64,000 nt of DNA. Origin: Planctomycetia bacterium. Its GTDB lineage: Bacteria > Planctomycetota > Planctomycetia > Pirellulales > PNKZ01. Shown here one piece after another: positions 63,973 through 64,000 of the stretch; position 1 is the first letter of the stretch, and the number at the start of each line of letters is the position of its first letter. Made by a program: the position numbers and the translations under genes. The stretch spans positions 1-64,000 of the forward strand of contig JAIOPP010000029.1 of the NCBI GenBank assembly GCA_021413845.1, given 5' to 3'. Under the pieces are notes generated by a model. That model was given only the letters and a program-made list of their open reading frames with translations, was not told where the DNA came from and did no database searches.

Positions 63973-64000
63973 AAAAAGCCCTCGGCGAGAATGAATCTCG
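63973..64000 (-). terminator. Partial terminator hairpin at the window end
   Basis: AAAAAGCCCTCGGCGAGA near the end of the window is, on the minus strand, the 3' arm and U-run of a hairpin (GAGGGCTTTTTCGT); the other arm lies beyond 64000. Layout and spacing match the complete terminator at 53842-53880, which also ends GGGCTTTTTTCGT, 31 bp before a module's first gene. Confidence 0.55.

Noticed and set aside
1-64000. CRISPR array
   Set aside because: The only recurrent short repeats are the hairpin units at 19949-34641; spacing is irregular and no repeat-spacer pattern occurs.

Overview
The window looks like the chromosome of a GC-rich planctomycete, probably close to Pirellulales. Three things suggest this. 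First, several gene families typical of the group are present: an ECF sigma factor paired with an N-terminal HxxxCxxC protein, secreted metalloproteases, ThuA-like and SMP-30-like exported proteins, and a formylmethanofuran:tetrahydromethanopterin formyltransferase outside the archaea. Second, many predicted products carry signal peptides. Third, the cytochrome c domain is of the planctomycete type. No rRNA, tRNA or CRISPR array was recognised.

Positions 1-45071 are ordinary chromosome. From the left: an ECF sigma factor with a truncated downstream partner gene; a very large secreted beta-propeller protein; a small HdeD-like membrane protein; a secreted zinc-protease/lectin fusion; a secreted transglutaminase-like protein; an operon of a membrane-embedded sigma-54 activator, a dihydroorotate dehydrogenase-like enzyme and a metallophosphoesterase; a candidate structured RNA at 15476-15605; ftr; a small HTH/zinc-ribbon protein; a lipoate ligase-like protein; a HEAT-repeat membrane protein; an orphan vsr; a two-domain secreted hydrolase; a PilZ protein; a second metalloprotease; glnD; a HAD phosphatase; a ThuA-like protein; tadA; two exported propeller/esterase proteins; and a multidrug-efflux locus (MFP, two RND pumps, divergent TetR with a perfect palindromic operator). 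One of the two RND genes is broken by a deletion plus frameshift. A dispersed hairpin repeat sits at the 3' ends of several of these genes, twice as inverted pairs of about 110 bp.

Positions 45049-64000 hold a phage-type gene cluster, entirely on the minus strand and running off the right edge. In transcription order (right to left) the first module holds a small possible membrane protein, an unknown protein, a subtilisin without signal peptide, two exported CxxCH (c-type heme) proteins, a small secreted Val/Gln-rich protein, a ParB-like protein, an ABC-ATPase/GNAT fusion, small and large terminase, portal and a DUF2292-like protein. A perfect 15-bp terminator hairpin then precedes the second module: prohead protease, decoration protein, major capsid, head closure, tail completion, tail tube, two probable tail chaperones, and four unknown proteins, two of them cysteine-rich. 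No tape-measure gene, tail fibre, integrase, replication or recognisable lysis gene lies in the window. Many junctions are 4-bp ATGA overlaps, so the cluster is probably expressed as coupled operons.

The most interesting item is this capsid/terminase cluster: it combines particle genes with exported heme proteins, a subtilisin and an ABC-GNAT/ParB pair, but lacks a tape measure. It could be a defective prophage, a gene-transfer-agent-like element, or a phage lineage little described so far. The sequence alone cannot decide between these.
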